Shown here piece by piece: positions 1-5,100 of a DNA stretch of 5,100 bases. Source of the DNA: JANNWF01 sp052390415 (GTDB lineage: Bacteria; Pseudomonadota; Gammaproteobacteria; Xanthomonadales; Xanthomonadaceae); NCBI GenBank assembly GCA_052390415.1, contig JBQTGY010000010.1, positions 1 to 5,100 on the forward strand. Reading direction: 5' to 3'. The first letter of the stretch is position 1, and every line of letters starts with the position of its first letter. The notes under the pieces are model-generated. The model saw only the letters and a program-made list of their open reading frames with translations. It did not search any database and was not told the DNA's origin. A program made the position numbers and the translations under genes.

Positions 1-104
1 AGCGAGGGCCGCGCCAGCGGGAAAATGCAGGCGGACAGACTGTTCGCCGCGTGATGTGGCAGAACCCCTCTTGCAGCAAAGGTTTCCGGGCATTTTCACG
101 CGAC
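1..104. other. Left-edge flank, no gene recognised
   Basis: This stretch lies beyond the stop codon of the VOC gene and outside the left copy of the long inverted repeat. On the minus strand an ATG at 91-93 opens a frame that reaches the window edge (31 codons, beginning MPGNLCCKRGS), but the other minus frames are open for nearly as long and none resembles a family I know. It may be the inner part of a mobile element whose end is the repeat at 105-125, or plain intergenic DNA. It is not similar by eye to the sequence following the right-hand repeat copy, as would be expected if the two flanks were opposite ends of the same kind of element. Confidence 0.4.
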
Positions 105-120
105 CTCATGAAATGTCCGG
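86..120 (-). other. Imperfect hairpin just downstream of the VOC gene
   Basis: Arms CCGGGCATTT (86-95) and AAATGTCCGG (111-120) are inverted copies with one mismatch in ten, separated by a 15-base loop. The right arm lies inside the 21-bp dispersed repeat. Transcribed from the minus strand, it would fold immediately after the stop codon of the VOC gene, so it could protect the 3' end or help termination. It has no following T-run, so it is not a canonical intrinsic terminator. The right-hand repeat copy has no equivalent second arm. Confidence 0.4.
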
Positions 121-125
121 GCTAG
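105..125 (-). repeat. Left copy of 21-bp inverted repeat ending at a stop codon
   Basis: Read on the minus strand this begins with CTAG and continues CCCGGACATTTCATGAG. It is a perfect reverse complement of 4974-4994. The TAG of the repeat (122-124, minus strand) is the stop codon of the VOC gene. The repeat points outward, away from the gene block. Similarity beyond the 21 bp is weak: both copies continue with a G and soon a CGCG, but with gaps. The likely nature is a terminal repeat of an insertion sequence or MITE, or a REP-like unit; I cannot assign a family. Confidence 0.85.
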
Positions 126-571
126 GCACCCAACCCCGCGCGCATCATCGCCAACGCGCCCGTCGGTGGCGGCTCCGCGGCCGCGTACTGCAGCAGATCC
201 CAACGGTTTCCATACAGATCTTCAAACACGGCGACGGTGCCGTATGGCTGCTCGATCGGCTCGCGCACGAAGTGCACGCCGGCGGCGCGCATGCGTTGAT
301 AGTCGTGCTGAAAATCATCGGTGCTGAGGAACAGAAACACCCTTCCTGCGGTTTGATCGCCGATTCGCGCGACTTGCTCGGGCGTGCTGGCGCGGGCCAG
401 CAACAATGAAGTGCCATGGCCACCCGCAGGTGCGATGGTTACCCAGCGTTTGTTCTGTTCCGGTTGCTCGCGGTCTTCGACCAGCACGAAGCCCAGTTTC
501 TGCGTGTAGAACGCGATGGCTTCGTCGTAGTCAGCGACCAGCAATGCAATGTGAGCTATCGATTGCGACAT
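122..571 (-). CDS. VOC family (glyoxalase/bleomycin-resistance fold) protein
   Basis: A 149-residue single-unit VOC protein. The two beta-alpha-beta-beta-beta modules can be traced: the first starts at IAHIALLVADYDEAIAFY (residues 5-22) with the LGF that typically follows, the second around residues 77-129, ending in the family signature YGTVAVFEDLYGNRWDLLQ (110-128). Classical glyoxalase I uses two His and two Glu for metal. Here His7 is present and Asp125 sits where the last Glu usually lies, but no obvious acidic residue is seen in the GTSLLLA strand (53-59) and no His in the FLFLSTDD strand (79-86). The enzyme class is therefore undetermined: lyase, dioxygenase-like or binding protein. 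A 19-residue Ala/Pro-rich tail follows the fold. The ATG at 569-571 starts exactly before the first strand; no good Shine-Dalgarno is visible. It lies 74 bp after the dehydratase gene on the same strand, so the two may be cotranscribed. Its TAG stop lies in the dispersed repeat. Confidence 0.88.
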   Translation of the reverse strand: MSQSIAHIALLVADYDEAIAFYTQKLGFVLVEDREQPEQNKRWVTIAPAGGHGTSLLLARASTPEQVARIGDQTAGRVFLFLSTDDFQHDYQRMRAAGVHFVREPIEQPYGTVAVFEDLYGNRWDLLQYAAAEPPPTGALAMMRAGLGA

Positions 572-645
572 GAATAAACCGGTCAGTGGGCAAGTTTGCG
601 TCAGGCGGAATCGTCACATTCAATCATGCCGGTCATTCAACGTGC

Positions 646-1614
646 CTACCACGGCAAGCTATCCAGATCAACATTGCCACCTGACAGAATCACACCGACC
701 TGGCGGCCTGCAAAATGCTGTGGATGCTTGAGAATCACCGCCAACGGCAGCGCGCAGGAAGGTTCGACAACGACTTTCAGACGCTCCCACAGCAGGCGCA
801 TGGCGGCGACTGTTTCGGCATCTTCCGCGAGCAGGATGCGTTGCAGGTGAGCCTGCAGAATGGGAAAGGTCAGCGGCCCGAGTTCGGCCCGCAGGCCATC
901 GCAAATCGTGTGGGTTGGCCGACCGACAATGCGCGCACCGCCTGCCAGCGAATCAAATGCATCGCGCGCGCCTTCGGGTTCTGCGCCGATCACCTGGATA
1001 GCGGGATTCAACCCATGCGCGGCGATGGCGGTGCCACCCATCAGGCCACCACCGGAAATCGGCGCTATCACCGTATCGATGGATGGCTCAGTGGCGAGCA
1101 GTTCCAGCGTGGCGGTGCCTTGTCCCGCAATGACGCGAGCATCATTGAACGGATGCACGTAACTGGCTTGGGTGCGCGCCAACACTTCGGCGGTGACGCG
1201 GTCGCGGTCGGCCTGACGTGTTTCGCAGGGCACGATGTGGGCGCCGTTGTCGCGAATCGCTGCCAACTTGATGCGTGGCGCGCCATGCGGAACCACTACC
1301 GTGGCGCGGATGCCGCGCAGGCGGCAGGCCAGCGCCAACGCCGCGCCGTGGTTACCTGAACTCTGAGTCACCACACCGCGTGCGGCTTGCTCGTCGCTCA
1401 AGGAAAACACGGCGTTGCAGGCGCCTCGAAACTTGAAGGCGCCCGCGCGCTGCAAGTTCTCGCACTTGAAGTGCAAGTTGCAGCCGGCCAAGGCATCCAG
1501 CCATTCGTTGCGCAGCACGGGCGTGATTCGTGCGTAAGGCGCGATACGCTGCTGTGCGGAGCGTACGTCGGTGATGTCCGGCGGCGTGAGGAAAGGATCG
1601 GCGTTGGTGTGCAT
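646..1614 (-). CDS. PLP-dependent serine/threonine dehydratase or serine racemase-like enzyme
   Basis: A 322-residue cytoplasmic fold-type II PLP enzyme without a C-terminal ACT domain, so it is of the catabolic or racemase type rather than long IlvA. Motifs in order: GAFKFRGA with the Schiff-base lysine K61; QSSGNHG (84-90) gripping the carboxylate; the phosphate-binding SGGGLMGG (187-194); GAEPEGARDAF (210-220); WERLKVVVEP (276-285); and SGGNVDL (311-317). In eukaryotic serine racemase the residue before GNHG is the catalytic Ser (Ala in TdcB and IlvA); here it is Ser86. The E-x3-A-x-D spacing of the racemase Mg2+ site is also kept (E212, A216, D218). These points favour serine racemase, L-threo-3-hydroxyaspartate ammonia-lyase or serine dehydratase over threonine deaminase; substrate not settled. 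ATG at 1612-1614 is chosen because the upstream in-frame TTG (1659) would add only a Pro/Phe-rich leader. It is divergent from the solute-binding gene and probably leads the VOC gene. Confidence 0.92.
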   Translation of the reverse strand: MHTNADPFLTPPDITDVRSAQQRIAPYARITPVLRNEWLDALAGCNLHFKCENLQRAGAFKFRGACNAVFSLSDEQAARGVVTQSSGNHGAALALACRLRGIRATVVVPHGAPRIKLAAIRDNGAHIVPCETRQADRDRVTAEVLARTQASYVHPFNDARVIAGQGTATLELLATEPSIDTVIAPISGGGLMGGTAIAAHGLNPAIQVIGAEPEGARDAFDSLAGGARIVGRPTHTICDGLRAELGPLTFPILQAHLQRILLAEDAETVAAMRLLWERLKVVVEPSCALPLAVILKHPQHFAGRQVGVILSGGNVDLDSLPW

Positions 1615-1653
1615 TCGGAAAGTTGGAAATGGTGGAAACGTCGGACCGACAGG

Positions 1654-1659
1654 CGTCAA
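1654..1659 (-). promoter_or_regulatory. Possible -35 box for the dehydratase gene
   Basis: Read on the minus strand this is TTGACG, five of six bases of the sigma-70 -35 consensus, 39 bases upstream of the dehydratase ATG. At 16-18 base spacing I find no convincing -10 box, only C-rich sequence, so this is a weak candidate. Confidence 0.15.
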
Positions 1660-1670
1660 AACCGGCGGCA

Positions 1671-1700
1671 GGCACGCTTTGCGTGATTGTGCCCGAGCAC
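1671..1700. promoter_or_regulatory. Overlapping dyads in the divergent intergenic region
   Basis: Three inverted repeats overlap in 30 bases between the divergent dehydratase and solute-binding genes. They are CACGC-TTT-GCGTG (1673-1685), the wider pair GGCAC (1671-1675) with GTGCC (1689-1693), and GTGC-CCGA-GCAC (1689-1700). Such arrangements are typical of operators for a regulator acting on two divergent genes, but no regulator gene is in the window and the dyads may be chance in GC-rich DNA. Confidence 0.3.
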
Positions 1701-1775
1701 CCCTCAGACATGCGCTACACGCATCATTGTCGTACCCTCAGCGCTGCGCAAACTGCTCGACCGAAATCCAGACCC

Positions 1776-2549
1776 ATGCTCCGACGGTTGACCCTGCGAA
1801 CTCTGTTGGCGTTGCCGCTTCTGCTGGCGGGCAGTGGCCCATCGTTGGCCCAGGAAGAGACGGTGGGAGTGGTTCGATTGACCTCGCTCGAATGGCCACC
1901 TTACGCAGGCAAGGACTTGCCGAAGCAAGGCGCCAGCGTGGCGGTCGTGCGCGCCGCGCTGGCGGCGATGGGGCAGCGCCTGGAAGTCACCTTCATGCCG
2001 TGGACGCAGGCGGTGGCGATCGGGCAGAACAGCAAGAGCGGATATCAAGGCTACTTTCCGGAATACTCGTCGCCCGAAGTCGAAGCCACGTTCGAGTTGT
2101 CACAGCCAGTGGGTTACGGACCGTTGGGCTTGGTCGAACGCCGCTCGGAACCGGTGCGTTGGCGCACCTTGGCGGATCTCAAAGGCGTGCAAATCGGCGT
2201 CGTGCGTGGTTACGTCAACACCGTGGAATTCGATGCGATGGTCGCCAATGGTGAACTGTCGGCCGTGTTTGCCAGCGACGACCTCGCGAACATCAACAAG
2301 GTCACCCGCGGTCGCCTGCCATTGGCGGTGATCGACAAACACGTGCTCGCCTACCTGATGGCCAACGAGCGCAGCGTGGCGGATTCGAGGCGGGTGGTGC
2401 AATTCAATCCGCGGCTGCTGGAAAACAAATCGCTGCATGTCGCCTTGCAGCGCAATGAAGCGGGTGCTGCGGCCTTGCAGTTGATCAACCAAGGGCTGCA
2501 GAAGATCGACGTCGACGCGATTTCCGCGCCTTTTTTCAAGTCGCCGTGA
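1776..2549 (+). CDS. Periplasmic solute-binding protein, amino-acid ABC type (SBP_bac_3-like)
   Basis: A 257-residue secreted protein. Residues 1-25 form a Sec signal peptide: positive MLRRLTLR, a hydrophobic run LLALPLLLAG, and a cleavage site after SLA (Ala25). There is no lipobox Cys, so it should be soluble in the periplasm. The mature part has the layout of family 3 solute-binding proteins: LTSLEWPPYAGKDLP (35-49) in the first strand, FMPWTQAV (73-80), GYQGYFPEYSSPE (89-101), LADLKGVQIGVVRGY (132-146) opening the second lobe, and GRLPLAVIDKHV (179-190) returning to the first. The usual role is binding amino acids or related polar solutes for an importer, but there is no cognate importer permease or ATPase nearby. 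It may be a stand-alone binding protein or serve an unlinked transporter. The reading frame is open upstream to a TTG at 1623, but ATG 1776 is chosen because it places the signal peptide at the N-terminus. No clear ribosome binding site precedes it. Confidence 0.88.
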   Translation: MLRRLTLRTLLALPLLLAGSGPSLAQEETVGVVRLTSLEWPPYAGKDLPKQGASVAVVRAALAAMGQRLEVTFMPWTQAVAIGQNSKSGYQGYFPEYSSPEVEATFELSQPVGYGPLGLVERRSEPVRWRTLADLKGVQIGVVRGYVNTVEFDAMVANGELSAVFASDDLANINKVTRGRLPLAVIDKHVLAYLMANERSVADSRRVVQFNPRLLENKSLHVALQRNEAGAAALQLINQGLQKIDVDAISAPFFKSP

Positions 2550-2564
2550 GACGCGCATGCGGGC

Positions 2565-2588
2565 GCTGCCGCGGACAATCTCGGCAGC
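2565..2588. other. Small perfect hairpin between solute-binding and permease genes
   Basis: GCTGCCG (2565-2571) and CGGCAGC (2582-2588) pair perfectly over seven bases with a ten-base loop, 15 bases after the stop of the solute-binding gene. No T-run follows, so a canonical intrinsic terminator is not supported. It could reduce read-through or mark a transcript boundary in the 89-base gap. The rest of the gap holds a 24-codon ORF (ATG 2557) with no support. Confidence 0.25.
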
Positions 2589-2638
2589 CGCTATCCGGCG
2601 CGATGGGTGGGCGATGAATTGCCCATGGTGAACCGGCC

Positions 2639-3796
2639 GTGCTGAAGTATCTGCCGCTGGTGATGTCCGGCTTGCTGCGCAAGAAGACGCGCACGCTGTT
2701 CACTTTACTGTCGCTGGCGGCGGCTTTCCTGCTGTTGGGTTTGTTGCAAGCGGTCAACGTGTTGTTTGAAGGTGGCGCCGATTTTCTCGGCGCCAGTCGC
2801 TTGATCACTCAATCCCGCACCAGTTTCACCCAGCCGTTGCCGATGCGCCTGCTGCCGCAGATCGAGTCAATTCCGGGCGTGTCGCGGGTCGGCCACTCGC
2901 AATTTTTCGGCGGCGTGTATCAGGACGAGCGGCAGACACCGCCGCAGTTCGTGGTCAATCCGCAGCGCCTGTTCGATACCTATCCCGAATGGGTGCTGCC
3001 GATCGATCAGAAACGTGCGTTCATCTCCACGCAGGACGGCGCCATCGCTGGGCGCAAACTCGCTGATCGGTTCGGTTGGAAGGTGGGTGACATCATTCCG
3101 CTCAATTCCTTCATCTGGACGCGCGCCGATGGCACGCGTGTATGGCAATGGCGGCTGGTGGGCATTTTTGATGGTCGCGATCAGGAGTGGGCAGATCGCG
3201 CGCAGATCATGTATCTCAACTACGCCCAGTTCGACGAAGGGCGCGCTCTCGCCGCGCGCGGATTGGCGGGCGTATTTGTGGTGCGGGTCGACGATCCGCT
3301 GCAATCCGACGCAGTCGCAGCTGCCATCGACGAGCGCTTCGATAACTCGCCGGATGAGACCAAATCGCAGAACGAACAAGAGTTTCAGCTTGGCTTTGTG
3401 CGTCAGCTCGGTGACATCGGTTTCATCATGAACGCGATTTCCGGCGCGGTGTTTTTCACCATTCTGATCATGACCGGCTTCACCATGAGCCAGGCTGTGC
3501 GCGAGCGTATTCCCGAATTGGCGGTGCTGAAATGCCTGGGCTTCGGCGACCGTCTGGTGCTGGTTTTGGTGCTCGCCGAAGCGCTGCTTCTGTGCACCTT
3601 GGGCGCCACCTTGGGGATGCTGTTGGCTTCCTTCATTACCGGCAACCTGCCGCCCGAGTTTCCACCGCTGGTGCCGGATCGGCGGGTCTGGTTGTTCTCG
3701 GCCATCGCCGTCCTGGTGTTGGCAGTCGCAGTCGGCTTGCCGCCCGCGCTGCGCGCGATGCGGCTGCGCATCGTTGATGCCTTGGCGGGACGCTGA
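2639..3796 (+). CDS. ABC transporter permease, FtsX/MacB family (first subunit)
   Basis: A 385-residue inner-membrane protein with the four-helix FtsX-type layout: TM1 about residues 20-42, a periplasmic domain of about 215 residues (43-259), then TM2 about 260-282, TM3 about 306-333 and TM4 about 348-370. The cytoplasmic loop after TM2 carries RERIPELAVLKCLGFG (288-303), the segment that in LolC/E, MacB and FtsX contacts the ATPase. The C-terminus PPALRAMRLRIVDAL is also typical. Family members form a mechanotransmission exporter or extractor with a LolD/MacB-type ATPase, often with a HlyD-like adaptor; the substrate cannot be read from sequence. The start is GTG at 2639-2641, preceded by GGTGA (2627-2631) as a plausible ribosome binding site; the ATG at 2625 is out of frame. 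The gene follows the solute-binding gene by 89 bp, and its stop overlaps the start of the next permease gene. Confidence 0.93.
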   Translation: MLKYLPLVMSGLLRKKTRTLFTLLSLAAAFLLLGLLQAVNVLFEGGADFLGASRLITQSRTSFTQPLPMRLLPQIESIPGVSRVGHSQFFGGVYQDERQTPPQFVVNPQRLFDTYPEWVLPIDQKRAFISTQDGAIAGRKLADRFGWKVGDIIPLNSFIWTRADGTRVWQWRLVGIFDGRDQEWADRAQIMYLNYAQFDEGRALAARGLAGVFVVRVDDPLQSDAVAAAIDERFDNSPDETKSQNEQEFQLGFVRQLGDIGFIMNAISGAVFFTILIMTGFTMSQAVRERIPELAVLKCLGFGDRLVLVLVLAEALLLCTLGATLGMLLASFITGNLPPEFPPLVPDRRVWLFSAIAVLVLAVAVGLPPALRAMRLRIVDALAGR

Positions 3797-4977
3797 TGAG
3801 CCAGATCAGGCAGATTCGCGAAATCGTATGGATGAACGTGCAGAGCATTCCGCAGCGTTGGGCGGCGTCGCTGGTAGTGGCGGTTGGCATCGCCGGAGTG
3901 GTGGCCGTGTTGGTGGCGATGCTGTCGATGGCAGCCGGGCTGGAACGCACGCTGTCGGCCACCGGCCGTGTCGACCGCGCGGTGATTCTGCGCTCGGGCT
4001 CGAACGGCGAACTGAGCAGCTTTCTTGCTCGCGATGCGAGCACCTTGATCAAACAGGACCCCAGCGTGGCGCGCGGCATCGACGGCCTGCCGCTGGCGTC
4101 TGCCGAATTGATCGTCATCACCGAGGTGCCGCGCATTGGTCAGCGCAGCGGCGCCAATGTGTCCTTGCGAGGTGTGCAGCCGGAAGGTTTTGTGCTGCGC
4201 CCGGAAGTGCGGGTGACCGAGGGTCGGCGCTTTCGGCCTGGGCTGCGCGAGTTGATGGTCGGCCGCAGCGCACAACGCCAGTTCGATGGCTTGGCGGTGG
4301 GGCGTAGCTTGAGTTTCCGCGGTTCCGATTGGACCATCGTCGGTGTGTTCGAAACCGCTGGCGACAGTCACGAATCCGAGCTGTGGGCCGACGCTGAGGC
4401 GGTACAGAGTGCGTTCAATCGGACCGGATTTTCTTCGGTGTTGTTGCAGCTGCGCCAAGCTGAGGCGTTTGACGCGATGAAGGCGCGCCTGACCAGCGAT
4501 CCGCAGCTCACCGTGGACGTGGAGCGCGAGCGCGACTACTTCAGTTCGCAGTCGGAAACCCTCACCTTTCTGATCGGTTGGCTGACCACCATCATTGCCG
4601 CGATCATGGCATTCGGTGCGCTGTTTGGTGCGCTGAACACCATGTACTCGGCGGTGTCGGCACGCACTGCCGAAATCGGTACGTTGCGCGCCTTGGGTTT
4701 TGGTGCGGCGCCGGTGGTGGCGTCGGTGATGGCCGAGGCGATCATCCTTGCCGCCGCTGGAGGGGTGCTCGGCGCGCTGCTGGCTTATCTGCTCTTCAAT
4801 GGCTACAGCGTCAGCACCCTGGGCTCAGGCTTCACCCAGGTGGCCTTCAACTTTGCGGTTACGCCATGGCTGGTGATCCAAGGCTTGTTGTGGGCGCTGG
4901 GGATCGGATTTCTCGGCGGCTTGTTGCCCGCGCTGCGGGCAGCGCGGATGCCGGTGACGGCGGCACTGCGCGGCTAG
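3796..4977 (+). CDS. ABC transporter permease, FtsX/MacB family (second subunit)
   Basis: A 393-residue inner-membrane permease with a MacB-like periplasmic core. TM1 is about residues 24-46, the periplasmic domain about 50-255, TM2 about 256-282, TM3 about 305-333 and TM4 about 356-378. The coupling motif SARTAEIGTLRALGFG (288-303) follows TM2, and the C-terminal PALRAARMPVTAALR is the usual family ending, so the protein is complete. The periplasmic part contains LRGVQPEGFVLRPEV (124-138) and ELMVGRSAQRQF (152-163), as in MacB_PCD domains. ATG at 3796-3798 shares one base with the preceding TGA (TGATG), implying translational coupling and a heteromeric complex with the first permease, as in LolC/LolE. 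No ATPase gene follows within the window. The TAG stop (4975-4977) is supplied by the right copy of the dispersed repeat. Confidence 0.94.
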   Translation: MSQIRQIREIVWMNVQSIPQRWAASLVVAVGIAGVVAVLVAMLSMAAGLERTLSATGRVDRAVILRSGSNGELSSFLARDASTLIKQDPSVARGIDGLPLASAELIVITEVPRIGQRSGANVSLRGVQPEGFVLRPEVRVTEGRRFRPGLRELMVGRSAQRQFDGLAVGRSLSFRGSDWTIVGVFETAGDSHESELWADAEAVQSAFNRTGFSSVLLQLRQAEAFDAMKARLTSDPQLTVDVERERDYFSSQSETLTFLIGWLTTIIAAIMAFGALFGALNTMYSAVSARTAEIGTLRALGFGAAPVVASVMAEAIILAAAGGVLGALLAYLLFNGYSVSTLGSGFTQVAFNFAVTPWLVIQGLLWALGIGFLGGLLPALRAARMPVTAALRG

Positions 4978-4994
4978 CCCGGACATTTCATGAG
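4974..4994 (+). repeat. Right copy of 21-bp inverted repeat beginning at a stop codon
   Basis: Begins CTAG and continues CCCGGACATTTCATGAG; a perfect reverse complement of 105-125. TAG at 4975-4977 is the stop codon of the second permease. The repeat points outward from the gene block and leads into hairpin-rich non-coding DNA. It contains the six-base palindrome TCATGA. A perfect 21-base match twice in 5 kb is far beyond chance. Confidence 0.85.
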
Positions 4995-5100
4995 GGGGCG
5001 CGAGTGATCACGTTCGGCGGCTTCGCCGCTACGCGGGGCTGTTGCCCCGAGCGGATTTGCGGCCAGCGCAAGGCGCGCCCGTGAACAAGGGCGCTTTGAC
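4995..5100. other. Hairpin-rich non-coding flank at the right edge
   Basis: This 106-base tail holds the eight-base palindrome GTGATCAC (5004-5011) and three successive dyads: GCGGC-TTC-GCCGC (5017-5029), CGGGGC-TGTT-GCCCCG (5034-5049), and GCGCCC (5075-5080) with GGGCGC (5089-5094). The last is followed by only TTT, so it is at most a weak intrinsic terminator for the permease operon. A short frame starting at GTG 5004 runs 26 codons to TGA 5081-5083; it looks accidental because it simply reads through the hairpins. The stretch is probably the inner part of the element whose end is the repeat at 4974-4994, or a structured REP-like unit. Confidence 0.5.

Noticed and set aside
715..1359. Long plus-strand ORF opposite the dehydratase gene
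   Set aside because: It is antisense to a gene with clear PLP-enzyme motifs, and its translation has no recognisable domain; typical GC-rich shadow frame.
1615..1659. Longer dehydratase start at TTG 1659
   Set aside because: The added 15 residues are Pro/Phe-rich and unlike the family N-terminus; the same TTG is also a possible -35 box.
1623..1775. N-terminal extension of the solute-binding protein from TTG 1623
   Set aside because: It would bury the signal peptide 51 residues inside the protein and overlap the divergent gene's regulatory region; the extension resembles no domain.
2557..2631. Short ORF of 24 codons in the gap before the first permease gene
   Set aside because: No ribosome binding site or recognisable product, and it contains the hairpin at 2565-2588.
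3403..4458. 351-codon minus-strand ORF across the permease genes
   Set aside because: It is antisense to two clear permease genes and its translation is rich in His, Arg and Gln with no domain; shadow frame.
105..4994. Whole block as one transposon with the 21-bp repeats as its outer ends
   Set aside because: The sequences just outside (CGAC at 101-104 and GGGG at 4995-4998) give no target duplication, no transposase lies inside, and the CTAG that looks like a target lies on the inner side of both copies. Outward-facing separate elements fit better.
5004..5083. 26-codon ORF beginning GTG in the right flank
   Set aside because: It merely reads through the palindrome and hairpins and matches no known peptide; a structural repeat explains the sequence better.

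Overview
The window reads as about 5.1 kb of GC-rich chromosomal DNA from a proteobacterium. The style of the FtsX-type permease pair and of the other proteins suggests a gammaproteobacterium of the Xanthomonadales/Lysobacterales type. That placement is an inference from protein character only; no rRNA or marker gene is present.

Layout: two genes on the minus strand (a fold-type II PLP-dependent serine/threonine dehydratase or serine racemase-like enzyme, then a VOC/glyoxalase-fold protein) diverge from three genes on the plus strand (a periplasmic solute-binding protein, then two FtsX/MacB-type ABC transporter permeases). The divergent gap of about 160 bp (1615-1775) holds overlapping dyads but no convincing promoter. 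The two permease genes overlap by one base (TGATG) and are surely co-translated. They look like the two membrane subunits of a LolCDE/MacB/DevC-like mechanotransmission ABC system. No ABC ATPase or HlyD-like adaptor lies in the window, so the system is incomplete here. The solute-binding protein is of the amino-acid type. It has no matching importer permease nearby and may be functionally separate from the permeases.

The most unusual signal is at the edges. A perfect 21-bp sequence occurs at 105-125 and, in inverted orientation, at 4974-4994 (core TAGCCCGGACATTTCATGA). In both places the TAG of the repeat is the stop codon of the last gene at that end: the VOC gene on the left and the second permease gene on the right. 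By eye these are the only two CTAG tetranucleotides in the window. Beyond each copy, outward, lies non-coding or unrecognised DNA with many dyads: a 10-bp imperfect hairpin on the left and three successive hairpins on the right. This suggests that the five-gene block is bracketed by two copies of a dispersed element (insertion sequence ends, MITE or REP-like) that inserts at CTAG, so that its insertion preserves stop codons. The repeat facts are read directly from the sequence; the identity of the element is inference.

No rRNA, tRNA, CRISPR array, transposase or phage gene was seen. No gene-free stretch exceeds 300 bases.
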